NCBI GenBank assembly: GCA_029582155.1
Contig: CM055909.1
Span: 20,246,798-20,310,797, forward strand
Length of the DNA: 64,000 bases
From: Panopea generosa
Lineage: Eukaryota; Mollusca; Bivalvia; Adapedonta; Hiatellidae
Reading direction: 5' to 3'
Shown here: one piece after another, positions 39,193 through 51,478 of the stretch
Numbering within the stretch: position 1 is the first letter of the stretch
How the letters are laid out: each line of letters starts with the position of its first letter
Position numbers and translations under genes: made by a program
The notes under the pieces: model-generated
Database searches by the model: none
Seen by the model: only the letters and a program-made list of their open reading frames with translations
What the model was told of the DNA's origin: nothing

Positions 39193-40614
39193 TCCAAAGT
39201 GGCAAAAAAATATTTCCGAAATTGTCCGTGGTCAGGTGAATAAGACATGTGTCGCTCCTCTCCATTGAGTCATTAAAAGTAGGAATAATACAAAAATATT
39301 GAATGTAAATCATTATAATTTCAAATGATGCAACATTGTGAAAATGAAGATACTTCACCATTGCACTGTATGAACCTTTAGCTGTGCACCATTTAAACAA
39401 CCACAAATTAGAATTAAACAACAGTAAACATTGACTTGAACAGTTAAAAACATTAAAAAAAAAACACATATGCAGCTTAGTCTGTAAAAAAAACAGTGTT
39501 TGTTGATTTGGTTCAAATAACATTACACACTGTATCTCCTTTATTGACAGTGGCATAGCTGACCCTAAAACGATGTGCAAGCCCATAGAATTCTAGAAGG
39601 GTTGGGGGAGGGGTCTGGTTGACATGCCCCACTCCCCATCAGAAAATTCAGGATGCATTCCCTTCGTTCTGATGACATTTCCAGGAGATATGATGCATTC
39701 TTAAAAAAAATATGCAAACCCGGGCGTTGTTGCGTAAAGGCAGCTACACTGCTGATTGAAATGTTTATCATAATTATAACACCGTTTCGATTCAGTGAAA
39801 CTATAACAGAAGAAGTATTCAAAGTCGGCAAACAGCTTGCATATTTACCACTCGCAACAGACCGTCTGATGACATTGATTATGCTACATGCGCGCGCATC
39901 ATTGTTTAGAAAGCGTTGCAGTAGTAACCCGATGCTCTTGAAATTCATCTGATGATGCATGCGCACCTAGTGTTTACAAAGCAGTGTGCAAGAAACACAA
40001 TGCGTCGGGAATTATATGTCTGTATTTGAGATAATCGGGACGTATCGGCTGCAATTTTTCTGCGTCCAGCGGATGCACATATTACAGAATTGTGCGTCTG
40101 CCAAAAGATTTGTGCGTATACAGGGCTAGAATTTAACTTTTTTGTGCACTAAAATTTCAACTGGCCAAATTTGAAACCAACTAGCCAAACCAATTTTCGC
40201 AGAAACTTGTAGTCCTAAATGTCTAAATAAACCCAACATTAATTGTTTCAAAGCCCGCGTTTTATTTAATATGAATTATTAGCTTGTATTTATTTTATAG
40301 ACAACGGTATCGAGGTTATTATATATGTTAAGGTATTTCAATTTCAAAGCAGTACTTAAAAAATAAAATTGTCTGTTATTTATTATACTACCATAATATA
40401 TAAATGCATATAATGATATATCAAAAATAAAAACATTTTTAACTAAACAAAAATATGAATGGTGGACTCAACACTAACAAGTGTACAGAGACTGAGATTG
40501 AGACATACACACATTTCTATTTATAGAATTAATATAGCCAATGGCCGTTCATTTTAAAATTAGATCTAGATCTAGCCAAGGATGATTGTTTAACATGTGT
40601 AAATGTTGTGATAT
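39193..40614. other. Spacer with unassigned frames
   Basis: Frames of 133 and 149 codons on the minus strand and 99 on the plus strand overlap at 39137-39966, but none has a recognisable domain. 40130-40210 (GGGCTAGAATTTAACTTTTT) has the look of an old dispersed repeat. Confidence 0.35.
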
Positions 40615-40830
40615 CTATATTTTGTCAGACATCTGACAGTCTAGAATATAACATTCCAAGGCTATATAGACTGAGGCCAGGACTGCCTTGCTGGGGTTCA
40701 AAATATTATTAATGTCGAAATCTACCTTATTTCCAGCAAGTGCAGTCCTTAAATTTGACCGGGGGACCCTGTGAATCGGGCAGTGTAGCAGAAGATGTTC
40801 AGTGGTAAATCCAGGCCCTAATTTCATCAG
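40615..40830 (-). pseudogene. LINE C-terminal remnant
   Basis: The frame reads TTEHLLLHCPIHRVPRSNL followed by a hydrophobic helix-like stretch. (T/S)EHLLLHCP is the typical end motif of jockey- or I-like non-LTR retrotransposon ORF2 proteins, after the reverse transcriptase. No other part of the protein is visible, so this is a short fragment. Confidence 0.5.
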
Positions 40831-42174
40831 TTATCCCTTAAGTCAGCAAAAATGTTTTATAGTATTTTGATTGGGGTTTCCAGTATGGTTTGATTTACTT
40901 GTTGTAGTGCTTGGTCCTTCTAAGTACAAAAAGTATCAGTTTCTAGTGGGAGATGGGGTGAGACCACAATGCAGTCCACAAATATGTTGTGTGGACTCAT
41001 GCCACCTCCCACAGCTGAGCCATGCTTACCCAGAGAGAATTGTCATGTTAAAATATCAGATATGTAATTAAATATTTTTGTCAGGCTTACATTCAGTCTG
41101 ATTGAATTATATATTGATTGGTATGAGAGTGAATTTATTTTTATGCCACCTTAAAATAACCTCTATTAAAAAGGAAATTGTACATGGGATTTATAATATT
41201 CACAACAAATATATGCTGACCCTGGGGAATAATATTCATTATATTATCAAGGGACCTGGCCCGGTACGTCCAGCACGGGTGATGAAATAAATTTACAGGG
41301 CCCCAAAATTCAGTGGAATACTATTATTAGCAATATTAATTAGGCCTGGGCCTGTTAGACCCAAGCGGCTAATTAGCTCTATCCTAAATGCAACAATATA
41401 TTATTTTTACTATCAATGTTGTATATAATGTACAAAACTTTTAATAATATGTTGTTTATTGTATAACCCTAATCTGAGCCGTTTTGTACTTAGGAGACAG
41501 GATTATAACCATTATTTTTAAGGAACTTATTTTAAATATGTACTATTATTTTAATAAAATATTGTTGCACTTAGAAAACAGCTTTTTATCCTACACCACA
41601 TGAACATCATATAGCCTGTGTAATTCCAACCAAGATTCACTGGTCATCAAGTGCAATCTTTTGTTTACATCTTCTCCGGTTCAACATTCCATTGAAGGTC
41701 AAACTTTTTATGTATTAAATCATTTAAATAAATGGACATGTTAACATTCTATTGTTTATTATACTTTTTTTGATAAATTCAAAAACCGGCTCTTTGGCTG
41801 CTTCAGCCATATTTCATCATACATTTACTATTTTATTTATACATGTATATATATATGCTGAATCATTTTCATCATGTATTCACAGCTGAATAATTAAGAA
41901 GGGATCAGTCTGTTTTTCTTGCTTGATAAATCAAATGAGTGATATCACTTATTCGAATGAGTGATATCATCTATTCGGTGCGGAAAATCCACTCATGAAA
42001 AAGTGGATGGACTATGCACGTTGAGGACGATCAAATATAAAAATCGTTCGAAACATGCTTTGATATGCACTACCTCACCCCCCTACACAACCCTCACACC
42101 CAAAAATAAAACGCTTCTACACCAATGGGAGAGAGAGAAATATGAGAAAGAAAAATAAGAGAGAGAGTACTTAC
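40831..42174. other. AT-rich spacer; probable intron if the exon model holds
   Basis: Nothing is recognised. The minus strand near 41640-41700 has a protein-like frame without a donor. A purine-rich GAGA stretch lies at 42127-42168, next to the candidate donor at 42174. Confidence 0.4.
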
Positions 42175-42277
42175 CTGTCGTAATTTGTCGGCGGCACTCG
42201 CAGGTTTCCTTGAGCTGAATATCATAATTATCCATCATTTGGGACAAGGGCACAATGTGCTCACGACACAGTTCCAT
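42175..42277 (-). CDS. Candidate first coding exon of an unknown gene
   Basis: From the ATG at 42277 the minus strand reads 34 codons (MELCREHIVPLSQMMDNYDI, then QLKETCECRRQITT) and one extra base before a consensus donor, CAG followed by GTAAGTAC. The frame is open for some codons upstream (to a TAA about 17 codons before), so the ATG choice is not certain. The peptide is rich in charged and helical residues, with no signal peptide. The region upstream looks like an animal promoter (see 42360-42475). I do not recognise the family. Downstream partners may be 38449-38523 and 35372-35449. Confidence 0.42.
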
Positions 42278-42359
42278 CAGAAACACGTAAACAATTAAGT
42301 CACTGGTTCGGTTAGTATCATTAAAACTTTAAAGTTCGTTATCCCTCATGCTTTCTATA

Positions 42360-42475
42360 ATATCCTGCGCAAGAAACAACAGGAACACTTTGAAACTCCC
42401 ATAAAAAACAACGTAAACACTTCGCGCCACACCGCCATTTTAAAGCTTGATCTGCGTGCGGTATGACGTACACCG
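42360..42475 (-). promoter_or_regulatory. Promoter-like region upstream of the candidate first exon
   Basis: In minus-strand orientation it contains AAAATGGCGG (a YY1-type site often found at animal transcription starts, 42432-42441) and GTACGTCATA (a CRE-like TGACGT in complement near 42464). Local CpG density is higher than in neighbouring AT-rich DNA (GCGCGAAG, CCGGTGTACG). There is no TATA box at a fitting distance. The sites are read by eye. Confidence 0.33.
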
Positions 42476-42654
42476 GATATTGCAATAAAACAGTGACTTG
42501 GCTCCACCTACCGGACTCGAATTTCCAGTGAAATCTTTAGCATTTCTTTGATAACTCTTTGAGCTTTTGTCTATTCAATAATTATGATACCAAAGTAAAG
42601 CTGACGAAACTGCTGACTATTTCCAGTTCGTTTACTACGTGTGAATCTGTATAA

Positions 42655-43150
42655 CGGATCAAATCCCAAAGCCTCCCTCAGAAGAAACCTCGCAGGCTCC
42701 CCACGGGAGTAACCAGATACTTGTCAGACCTATTCTTGAGTATGCGAGCATAGCATGGAACCAGTACACCACCACGCATGGGTGAAGGAGCGTTTCGATT
42801 ATTGGTAAAGGGGGGGGGGCAACCTGAGGAGAGAGTGTGTGAGGATGTACTTCCCGGCCCCAGAGTATATGCTGAACCTGAATATTGGGAGGGGGCTTGC
42901 CGGCTCCAACGCCTTTGCCGCGAACATCGGCCAGATTGAGACCGTCCAGCGACGGTTTGCGAGATTCGTGAATGGCGACTACAAGAAAGGCAACAAGCAG
43001 TACCAGCCAGATAATACTTGATCTCGGCTGGAAGTCATTGCAAGAACGCAGCGTCAACGTGAAGCTCGTTATGGTGTACAGAATCGTCCATGTGCTCATA
43101 TATGTCCCCTAAGCAATCTTCCGACAAGCTTCCTTAAACCAAGGAATACA
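42655..43150 (+). pseudogene. LINE ORF2 C-terminal pseudogene
   Basis: Broken frames carry the thumb and end region typical of jockey- or RTE-like ORF2 proteins, in order: LVRPILEYASIAWNQYT (about 42723-42773), QIETVQRRFARFVNGDYKK (about 42935-42991), and LDLGWKSLQERS with KLVMVYRIVHVL (about 43016-43090) in a different frame. About 150 bp of unrelated sequence, including a G9 run near 42812, separates the first two. It has stops, a frameshift and no catalytic core, so it is a dead 5'-truncated copy. Confidence 0.75.
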
Positions 43151-43516
43151 CAAACATACAAATCCTTGCCTCAGCACTACAGGCAACTCACATTATAAAT
43201 AATAAAATTATTATTTTATCTATCTCCGCTGGGAATAAGTGTAACAATATTGCATTGAACTATCATTTTCAATTTGTGATGATACTTATGCAATCTGATT
43301 ACAATATGGAAACAACGATTAACAATATCATACAATTTTCCATCGGAAATACCATGAATATAGAGCACGCCAAAGAAACTTAAATAGCAGACTCGGCTCT
43401 CGATCGTAACTTGCCGAAATACTTTCCGACTTGTCTGAATATATAAATGAAGCCGATTTGTGATGGTTAAATGACGTTATTTTGAGACGTTACTTCATAC
43501 GACGTCATACGATGAC
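43151..43516. other. Spacer
   Basis: No recognised feature. It may include the 3' untranslated part of the LINE remnant before it. Confidence 0.4.
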
Positions 43517-43832
43517 TCAGAGAAACCAAGACCGCAGCGTGGTCTAGTGGTAGAGCGTCCGCCTCGCATGCGGAAGTTCGTGGGTTCAATCCACGGCCGA
43601 GTCATACCAAAGACTTTAAAAATGGTACTAGAAGCTTCCTCGCTTGACGCTCAGCATTTAGAGGAGAGTTCTAGGTCTGGTCGGCCCGGTGTCAGTATAA
43701 TGTGACTGGGTGGGGTATCATACCATGTGTCTGCGGCATGATACTCCAGTCAAGTAGACACCGTCGCGATATGACTGAAAAAGTGTTGAAAGCGACGCTA
43801 AACACCATACAACATCAAATCACAGAAACCAA
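43517..43832 (+). mobile_element. SINE, family A, with internal deletion
   Basis: The body is 43530-43819. The flanks are TCAGAGAAACCAA and TCACAGAAACCAA (one mismatch in 13). The head is GTGGTCTAGTGGTAGAGCGT with the B box GTGGGTTCAATCC. Relative to the copy at 26991 it lacks about 23 bases after GATACTCCAGT. Confidence 0.9.
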
Positions 43833-44765
43833 TATTTCATCGAGATGACTGACTTTTTAAAGTTGATGTTTGCTAAGGCCATTTCTATGCATAGCTCGCA
43901 CTGTTTTGTAGTTTTACATGACTCGGAGTCTGTGCAATGTTATTCATGTGTGCGCAGTGATGACGAACTTTTTAATAATTAAGAACGAACTTAATCATTC
44001 AATAATTTTGTAAATTGAAGCGATTCCATTGGTTGTCAAATGGGGTTAAACATTAAGTATAATATAGACATATTGTTATTTATTTTGCACGAAGGAATCA
44101 TTCTGAAGATTAACATATATTCAAGTAGTGTTCAATTTTTTTAATATTGCTATATCTGTGTACACCTGGTGATATGTATACTATTATAATGATGAATGTA
44201 CAATTTGTATGAAACGGAAAGCAATAAAATTATGTATTTATGCAAGTTTTCATTTTATTTTATGCTTTAAGAATTTAATTTTTGACTGAACATATGCCTC
44301 TTTTCCAATTATCACATTTACTTTCAAAATGCATGATTTATCGAAATTCATAGTTAGAATTAATCATGTTCAGTTGCGGTTTCTGAATGCAAAACATTAT
44401 ATGCATTGGTAAATAACGTTATGGACGCGATGTGCTATACTATAAGATGGGTTTCGACTTAATTGATTCAATAAAACTTGTATTCATTGTTCTGTTTAAG
44501 GTATGATAATGAGATGGATGCGACAGGTTCTGTTACTCAATGAGAAGCTTTACAAAGTATGGACTGTCGTGCCACTGTGATGGTGATTAACCGGAACGGC
44601 TCCTCAATGCAGAATATGCGTTACTATTAGTATCGTATAATAACATTATTTCTGTTTGCGACAAATATGAAGTCTAGATATATAACTTTCTTTAATAAAC
44701 TTAGCAAGATAGTTGTGAAACAAAAGTTAAATGAAGTAATTTAATGTTTATATAATGAATTAATC
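43833..44765. other. AT-rich spacer
   Basis: No gene or repeat is recognised. Confidence 0.5.

Positions 44766-44828
<63 letters not shown>
44766..44828 (+). repeat. Compound (TA)n(GA)n microsatellite
   Basis: About 11 TA units run directly into about 20 GA units. Confidence 0.97.
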
Positions 44829-44830
<2 letters not shown>

Positions 44831-46410
44831 GGCGAGCGTGCCCATATACTGTAGATTACATATTACATGCAACACATCTGGTCTGGACGGACAGTTTACA
44901 TACATGAGCTGATAGCCATCTTACTAGAACTGGATTTATATCAAATTTAAACATAAATTTGAAATTATTGCTTTTCACAATATATTATATACCTTTAAAC
45001 AGTGGACAGACAGTCCATGATTTGATACAACTCTTGCCAATAAATTGTCCTAGGGACACCGCCAAGAGGAAAAGCGGCAATCAACATGTCACCAAACAGA
45101 AAAGAAACGGAAATAGGTACACATCTAATTTCTTACAATGCAGAATGAAATCCTCATTAAAATAATACTATTCCCAAAAATTTGTGTTTTAAATAGTTGA
45201 AGTATTTTTGATTTTTAAATTTGTATACTGCGGCTAAAATAACGACAAATTACGATACATTTTCTTTCAAACCTCAATATCTTTAATTCAAGATCATTGT
45301 GCGCAATCGAAACACGTTTAAACATCTAAGATTATGAATTATGCAACTTACAGTTTATGAACAAGAAGTCAGTTGCCTGTGAATTATGAATGATTAATTT
45401 GCAAATAATTAACCCTCCGTGTGCTATTTCATTAACGTGTAGTCAGTAGATGCAAGTTTCCTTTCCATTTCTACAAGTCCTTGCTCTGGTATATAATTGC
45501 GTCAAACTCGTTCGCTCTTTTCGTCGGCATTACATCTTGCCTGTAGAACAAACCCAGCTCTCCCGATTGGGTCCATTAAATAGCTATGTTGGGAAAGTCC
45601 GATTTGAGCACGCTGATTTGTCAGTTGTCTCAACTGAGAGTTTGAAAGGCGTCACGGTTAAGTAAGCGTTCGATTACATTGAACTTTGGGACAGGCATAC
45701 AATTCCATGCTTTAACATTAGGGTTAATAGACCTGATTCGGGAGGTATCAGGTTCTGGGATAGATAATCATTACATCATAAAACGGAAACATTTAAATGG
45801 AGAAGCATCGGCATAATGTCATTATACAGATGCAGCAGCATCCAGCGGTGTTCCTATATGTTTTTAGTATGTGCCAGAGGAAGGTGTGGGAATGTGTGTT
45901 TTCCCCTCGTACTTGCGAGGGATTGGAGTCATCCACCGGGATTGTTTTCCTTCAACAGAACTGCAAATGAATAGTTTTAGCGACTTTTACAAGGTCTGCG
46001 AAGTCATTAATATTGCCTGGACTTATACGGATTTTTTATTTCCTAAAGCACAAAACTCATACCCCATAGCCCATTCGGCTTCATTTTTATTGCATTAATC
46101 ACATTTTACTCTTTTATCATTTTCCACATTTGACTCTGAGTTATATGCCCGAGCGAATCGGAGTATGCCTAGGAACGCCCCGGACATCCAACATACTGTC
46201 CTTTTCCAAATATACTGAGTATACATTACACTTTTGTACTCACAAATTTAAGAGGATATAGAATGAAAATGAAATCATGTAAACACAAACTGTTGCAAGC
46301 GTGCTGTAATGAACATATTCATTATTTGGTATATATATCTATATAATTATTGCATATGTGTTTTTACATGTATGTGTATGTATTTGTGTGTATATACATT
46401 TATATTTATA
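44829..46410. other. Spacer, no supported gene
   Basis: Frames of about 70 codons at 45450-45665 and 45871-46098 (plus) were examined. Neither shows a known domain, a repeat match or clear splice sites. Confidence 0.4.

Positions 46411-46459
<49 letters not shown>
46411..46459 (+). repeat. (TGTC)n microsatellite
   Basis: About 12 units of TGTC, preceded by a looser TATG/TGTG tract. Confidence 0.96.
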
Positions 46460-46461
<2 letters not shown>

Positions 46462-46910
46462 GTGTCCGTGCGATCATGTGCGCGTGCGAACGAGAGACTT
46501 GTGAGCTCATCTTAGTTGTCTTGATGTTTCGTTTGGATTAAGGCTGTCTAATATGATGTGCTCAGTATGTATTATCACTGTGAATTTTAATAAACAATAA
46601 GACATGTAAATATTTTTCTCTAACAATATATAACTATGACTATTATCCTTATCATATATGTAAGTCAAATATGTATGTGTTGTTGTTGTCATTAATGTAA
46701 ATAGCTATCGTACAAACATTACTTACCTGCTTCATTTTTTATATGGTCCTTAACTATTTCTATATATGAAATCTACATGTTGAAATGTAAATACTGATTG
46801 TTAGACAATATTGATATTGTAACTACATGTTTTTATAAATCTTTTCAAATAATTGCCATTATATCATGTTTGCATAATATGAAATATCTCTTTATATATG
46901 GAGGAAATAA

Positions 46911-46914
<4 letters not shown>

Positions 46915-46961
<47 letters not shown>
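46915..46961 (+). repeat. (TA)n microsatellite
   Basis: About 23 TA units. Confidence 0.96.
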
Positions 46962-46965
<4 letters not shown>

Positions 46966-48300
46966 CGCCAAAGAAATTAATGCTATATAAATCGGTTGGG
47001 CATTATTTTTGTTGAAAATGCTTAAAATGATCATATTTCTTTGTACATATGAGAACGATGGAACATTTTCATGAGTTTTGCCAAGTTAAGATGACATTAT
47101 TGGACGAAGATATAACAGTTGAAATATGCGTAGTGATACACTGCAACAAATGGGCAGAATTGTCAAAAATGAAGGGGTGCAATCAAACATCAAAATTGTG
47201 AAAAAGTGATCTGGTCAACACCATGTTTTTCTTGCATATTTGGATAAACTGAAAACAATCTATGTAAACAAGACACTTCTAGAACCATTGTCAATGTGTT
47301 CAGGGTTCCAGAAGTGCATGTAGAACAGTTCAAAATTAATTGGTGTGTGAGATGTGTAACACTGATAGATGTCAATAAAGGATAGCGTAAAAAGAATATT
47401 TGAGTGTTCATGTATTCATATATTCATGTGTTCAAGAGTCTTAAAAAACAAAACAAAAAAACAACAACAAACACTGACGTTAATAAAGCGTAGCGCACAA
47501 TGAATCCTGGAACAAAGTACAATGTACTACACAACACTAACAATGCATTCTGAAAAATCGCAAACAGGTCGCTTCAAACATATACAAAGAGGTTACATCA
47601 AAGGTTAACACATTGGAAAGCTCTGAGAAAAATTGTCTGAAACGGTCTGTGATCAGTATGTGCAAAATAAATACTATGGTAAGAGAAACTGTTAAATAAA
47701 GTCTACCAAAAACGTTAGAAATTCTATTCTTTCGCTCCAATCATCTTTAAGGTCAGATTATTTGGGGTGATAAAGTAGCAATGAGAGTATCACTGAATAA
47801 CATATATTTTTGGCTCTATGTGCTAAAGGTCTGGAAGGCTTATGTCATGGTAATCTGCCAATCGTCCGTTCGTTCGTTTCCCGACTGTTAACTTTTAAGC
47901 GCTGTAGCAGCTTCAATTTCCATTCAATCCAAAACATTGTCAAGATGTTTATACATGATATAGCCATTGGTATTGTTAAAATATGATAAATATTCCGTTG
48001 TAAACACGGTATCACCTTTAGTTCTGAACCCATTTTGACAATCGTTCATTAAATTTTACTAAATATAAATGTTTGGGCAAGTCGATGCTTTATTTTATAA
48101 TAAATGGTAATTTACCCCAAATATTTGAAAAGGTGTTACCAAATTGCTTATATGGTCCTTTCTCAGAAAGTTATTGACCTTAAAAGCTCAAAACAGTTCT
48201 TGAACCTGCCAAACAAGACAGTAATGAAGAGAGTTTATTGAAAAACAACAGTGCCAGTTATCATTAGAATACTTTAATGACATTTTGTTGATAGGTTCCT
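46962..48300. other. Spacer, no supported gene
   Basis: No domain or repeat family is recognised. A CGTTCGTTCG run at 47866-47875 is typical of old repeat edges. Confidence 0.4.
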
Positions 48301-48544
48301 GTAACTCTTTACTTCATATAGACGCCTTTGAACACCTTTATTATAGACGCCTTTAGTGCCTAATATAGAAGGATTTTGAATTATTGGATGAATTATGTTT
48401 ATATTAACTGACAGAGTGGAAAACAGTGCAGGAAGTGATCAGATTGCTTGAGATCAAAAAGCAATCTGAACTCTTCCTGCACTGTTTTCAAAGGCCTTTT
48501 GTGATTGGTGCGGAAAAACGCGTATCTATGGAATAAAGGGATAA
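48301..48544. mobile_element. piggyBac-type MITE, copy 2
   Basis: Same family as 30144-30400. The element is 48305-48540 (236 bp). It has terminal repeats CTCTTTACTTCATA and TATGGAATAAAGGG, two rather than three copies of the TATAGACGCCTTT module, and the same central hairpin (AAAACAGTGCAGG, complement CCTGCACTGTTTT). The flanks are GTAA and ATAA, each one base away from TTAA, so the target duplication has decayed and this insertion is older. Confidence 0.87.
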
Positions 48545-49417
48545 AAGAAAAATACATGTTTATAGGAAGTTTGGAAATGGTCTTGAAGTAAATCAGATCA
48601 ATTTCAAAGTAACAGTTACTAAAAAAGAAAAGTGGATTTTGCTCAATAATTGTAGTTTCCTTAAAATTAAAGATAATTTGATGACATTAGGTGTAGCATG
48701 TGACACAGGAAAAGTCGCTGCTACCAAAATAACAGAAATGTTTGGGGATTTTTGCTCATTATCTTGAACAAGTCACATTGGACTTGAACGGACATAGGAG
48801 CGATACAGGTATTGTTTTGGCCTATTGTAAAATAGTAAATGTTTCAAAACAATATAACAAAATCTGGTAGTGCGACAATTTGAAGTGTGTTTTAAAACGT
48901 TGTACAAAACCGATATGTGATAATGATATAACGTTATATCTAAGATTTGATATCTAATACGGTATGAAGACATTAAAAATAATCAACAAACACAAAAAAA
49001 CATAGTGATACAATTATATTTTCAGTTGCATGTAACATTATGTACATAGTTCATGATATCAATGACCCAATAAGGTTGTGCTACCTGTAAAGAATTTGAA
49101 ATTCTCAAAATAAAGTTTTGATAACGATGTGTAGTTATACAATGCGTTGAAGCACATATTTTTATCTATAAAACTGTGTCATTTATTTCCACGATACCGG
49201 TGCAGGTGTTCATTTTATTATGTACAATCAGTAGATACACGTTAATGACACTGATGTGCATGTGTATTCTATTGTAAATGTAAGTGTATGCTTGTTTTAA
49301 ATATTTTTGCGATGTTTGGGATACTATTTCTATTAATGGTAGCGTTGGCTTACCAGGTAAGGATATACCTCTTAACAATCAGTGTTACTCCATGAGATTC
49401 ATAAGTATATATATATA
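48545..49417. other. AT-rich spacer
   Basis: No gene or repeat family is recognised. Confidence 0.45.
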
Positions 49418-50795
49418 TACAGGAACTTTCATTCCTCTGAATCAGCACTTCTCAAAGTACACAATGACATTCTTCAATCGCTTGACCGGAACTGTGCGAC
49501 TGTACTTGTACTGTTAGATCTGTTAGACCTGTCGGCTGCGTTCGATACAACTGACCACTGTAAACTATTGCATCGTTTTTAAGTGATCGGTTTCTGATTG
49601 TATGTGTTGAAGGTGAGTCATCGAGGTCCTGCTTATGAAATATAGTGTTACTCAGGGATCTGTATTTGGACCTAAATAGTTCATCATGTACACTAAACCA
49701 GTTGGTGATATTTGCAGAAGTCACGGACTACTTCATCACTTTCATGCAGACGATTCTCAAATCTATATTGCTTTCAAACCAATTTATGCTATTACTAATA
49801 GTGAAATATTACATCGAATCGAGTGCTGCCTGGCAGATATTGTTTCACTGAATCACTGATACAATCATCTGACTGTGTGGGAAATATAGGTGCATTGTTT
49901 ACCCCAAGCATGGACATGGATCAGCATGTAAATTTGTTGTGCAGTTCTGCATATACCTAACTTCGAAACTTTGGTCGTATTAGACGATTTCTCACAATCG
50001 ACGCAACAAAATCTCTTGTGAACTGTTTAGTAACCTCACGTTTGGATTACTGTCATTCCCTCCTAATTGGTGTTTCGAATACTGTATTAAATAAACTTTA
50101 AAGGGTACAGAACACTGCTGCTCGCATCTCGGAACGAGCATATCACTCCACTGTTAAAGGAACTTCACTGGTTACCTTATTCATACAGGATCCAATACAA
50201 ACGATTGACTCAAACATATAAAGATCTACATGATCAGTCTCCACAGCACATATCTGACATGATTCAAGTGTATAAGCCTAGTAGAGAATTAAGGTCTCAA
50301 AATTCACTTACTTTAGTCAATCCAAGGTCACGCACTATGTATGGACAAAGAAGATTCATGTGTGCCGTGCTTACTCTATGGAATGCCTTACCCAGCAACA
50401 ATCGGGAAGCTACGACATTTTCTACTTTTAACAAACTTTTAAAAACATATTTATTTTTTCGTACAGAATTATACTGACTAAAATTTACTGAATTTAAATG
50501 TTTCAATAAATAACGGATAGCTATATCTAACTTTAAACATTAACAGTATTATTTTATCCTAGCTTATATGTAACAAAATGTCAAGCCGATTGTACTGCAT
50601 GTATTACTCTTATTTGCCACTTTTTAATATTAATGCCTGTATTTTTTTTATTCAACTCGTCTTTTTAGATTGTTATGTTTTTTTTATTGAATATTTTGTA
50701 TGTATGTTATTTGTAACTGTAAAGCACTTTTGAACGCATTTATTTATGAAAAGAGTGCTATATAGATATGGTATATAATAAAAATAATAATGATT
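49418..50795 (+). pseudogene. CR1-like non-LTR retrotransposon pseudogene
   Basis: A broken ORF2 with reverse transcriptase and C-terminal motifs in the right order: LVLLDLLDLSAAFDTTDH (to about 49558), SVTQGSVFGP (49644-49673), FHADD in place of the usual YADD (about 49740-49754), TSRLDYCHSLLIGV (about 50035-50075), RVQNTAARI (about 50104-50130), ELHWLP (about 50161), and the tail from QTYKDLHDQSPQHISDMIQV through SRTMYGQRRF and LWNALPS (to 50477). There are at least four in-frame stops and several frame changes. After the stop at 50477 comes a 3' untranslated region that ends near 50795 in AAAGAGTGCTATATAGATAT and an AATAATAAT-type tail, a common CR1/L2 ending. It is 5' truncated and dead. 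Confidence 0.85.
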
Positions 50796-51030
50796 CAAAG
50801 TGTATGTAAATGAAGATGAGTTTCATTTCTTTTTCGAATGCCCAATTTATGAACACCTTAGACTACTATACTTTAAAAATGCCTGGCTCAGATCTAGATC
50901 TTTAAATCTATTTGAAACAATTATTTCCTCATCAAAAAAACATGGTATTGTTTATTGTCTAATATCTCAAAGTACTTGTTAAATGCTTTTGATAAAAGAA
51001 AACTGGAATTAGAAAATATAACTATAAATG
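50796..51030 (+). pseudogene. LINE ORF2 C-terminal fragment, related to the element at 57.6-61.7 kb
   Basis: The frame from 50800 reads NEDEFHFFFECPIYEHLRLL, which parallels the tail of the intact 729-codon frame at 57750-59939 (IEDEYHVFFLCPRYADLRLQ). A shift near 50977 moves the similarity to another frame. It begins right at the tail of the CR1-like pseudogene. Only the last 60-80 residues remain. Confidence 0.65.
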
Positions 51031-51273
51031 TAACCTAACAAATACTTATTTAAATTTAATCCATGTTTTCAATTTGTTTGTTCTATATTACTTGGTTGTC
51101 GCTCCGATGTTTGTTTACAAAATGTATCTGCTTATTGAATTTTGGGCCAGTAGCCTATATTACTGAATAAACAATGTCTATAAAGTTTATAGAAGTACCA
51201 CCTTTCTTATCATACTATTGAACTAAATATGATAAGCATTGAATAAAAAAATATTCTTTTATTTCTCTGCAAG
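51031..51273. other. AT-rich spacer
   Basis: Nothing is recognised. Its right end is pyrimidine-rich (ATTCTTTTATTTCTCTGCAAG) and could be a splice acceptor for the next entry. Confidence 0.4.
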
Positions 51274-51347
51274 ATATGCACGAGTGTCATCGCAAACAAG
51301 TGTGTGAAAAGGGAGAGTTTACCCCGGTATTTCTTACTCCTTCGTGT
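51274..51347 (+). other. Exon-like segment, unassigned
   Basis: An acceptor-like tract ending CTCTGCAAG (51273) and a donor GTGTAAGTGA (GT at 51348) bracket 74 bp. In one frame it reads HECHRKQVCEKGEFTPVF and further residues with three cysteines. Reading past the donor stays open for about 26 more codons. I recognise no family, and no partner exon was found. Confidence 0.18.
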
Positions 51348-51478
51348 GTAAGTGAAGGTGACGACACTATCATCGTATTGAAGAACGTCAAGTTCTGATA
51401 TCTGGAGGAAGATGCTGTATGCAATGATACAGCTGAAAATGGCAAAAGAACATACACTTGTCCTTCAGATGCGGGGTT

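Noticed and set aside
39137-39966. Overlapping frames of 133, 149 and 99 codons as genes
   Set aside because: They are on opposite strands, have no domain, no splice support and low-complexity segments.
46309-46541. Two overlapping frames rich in SVCLSVCL
   Set aside because: They are by-products of the (TGTC)n microsatellite.
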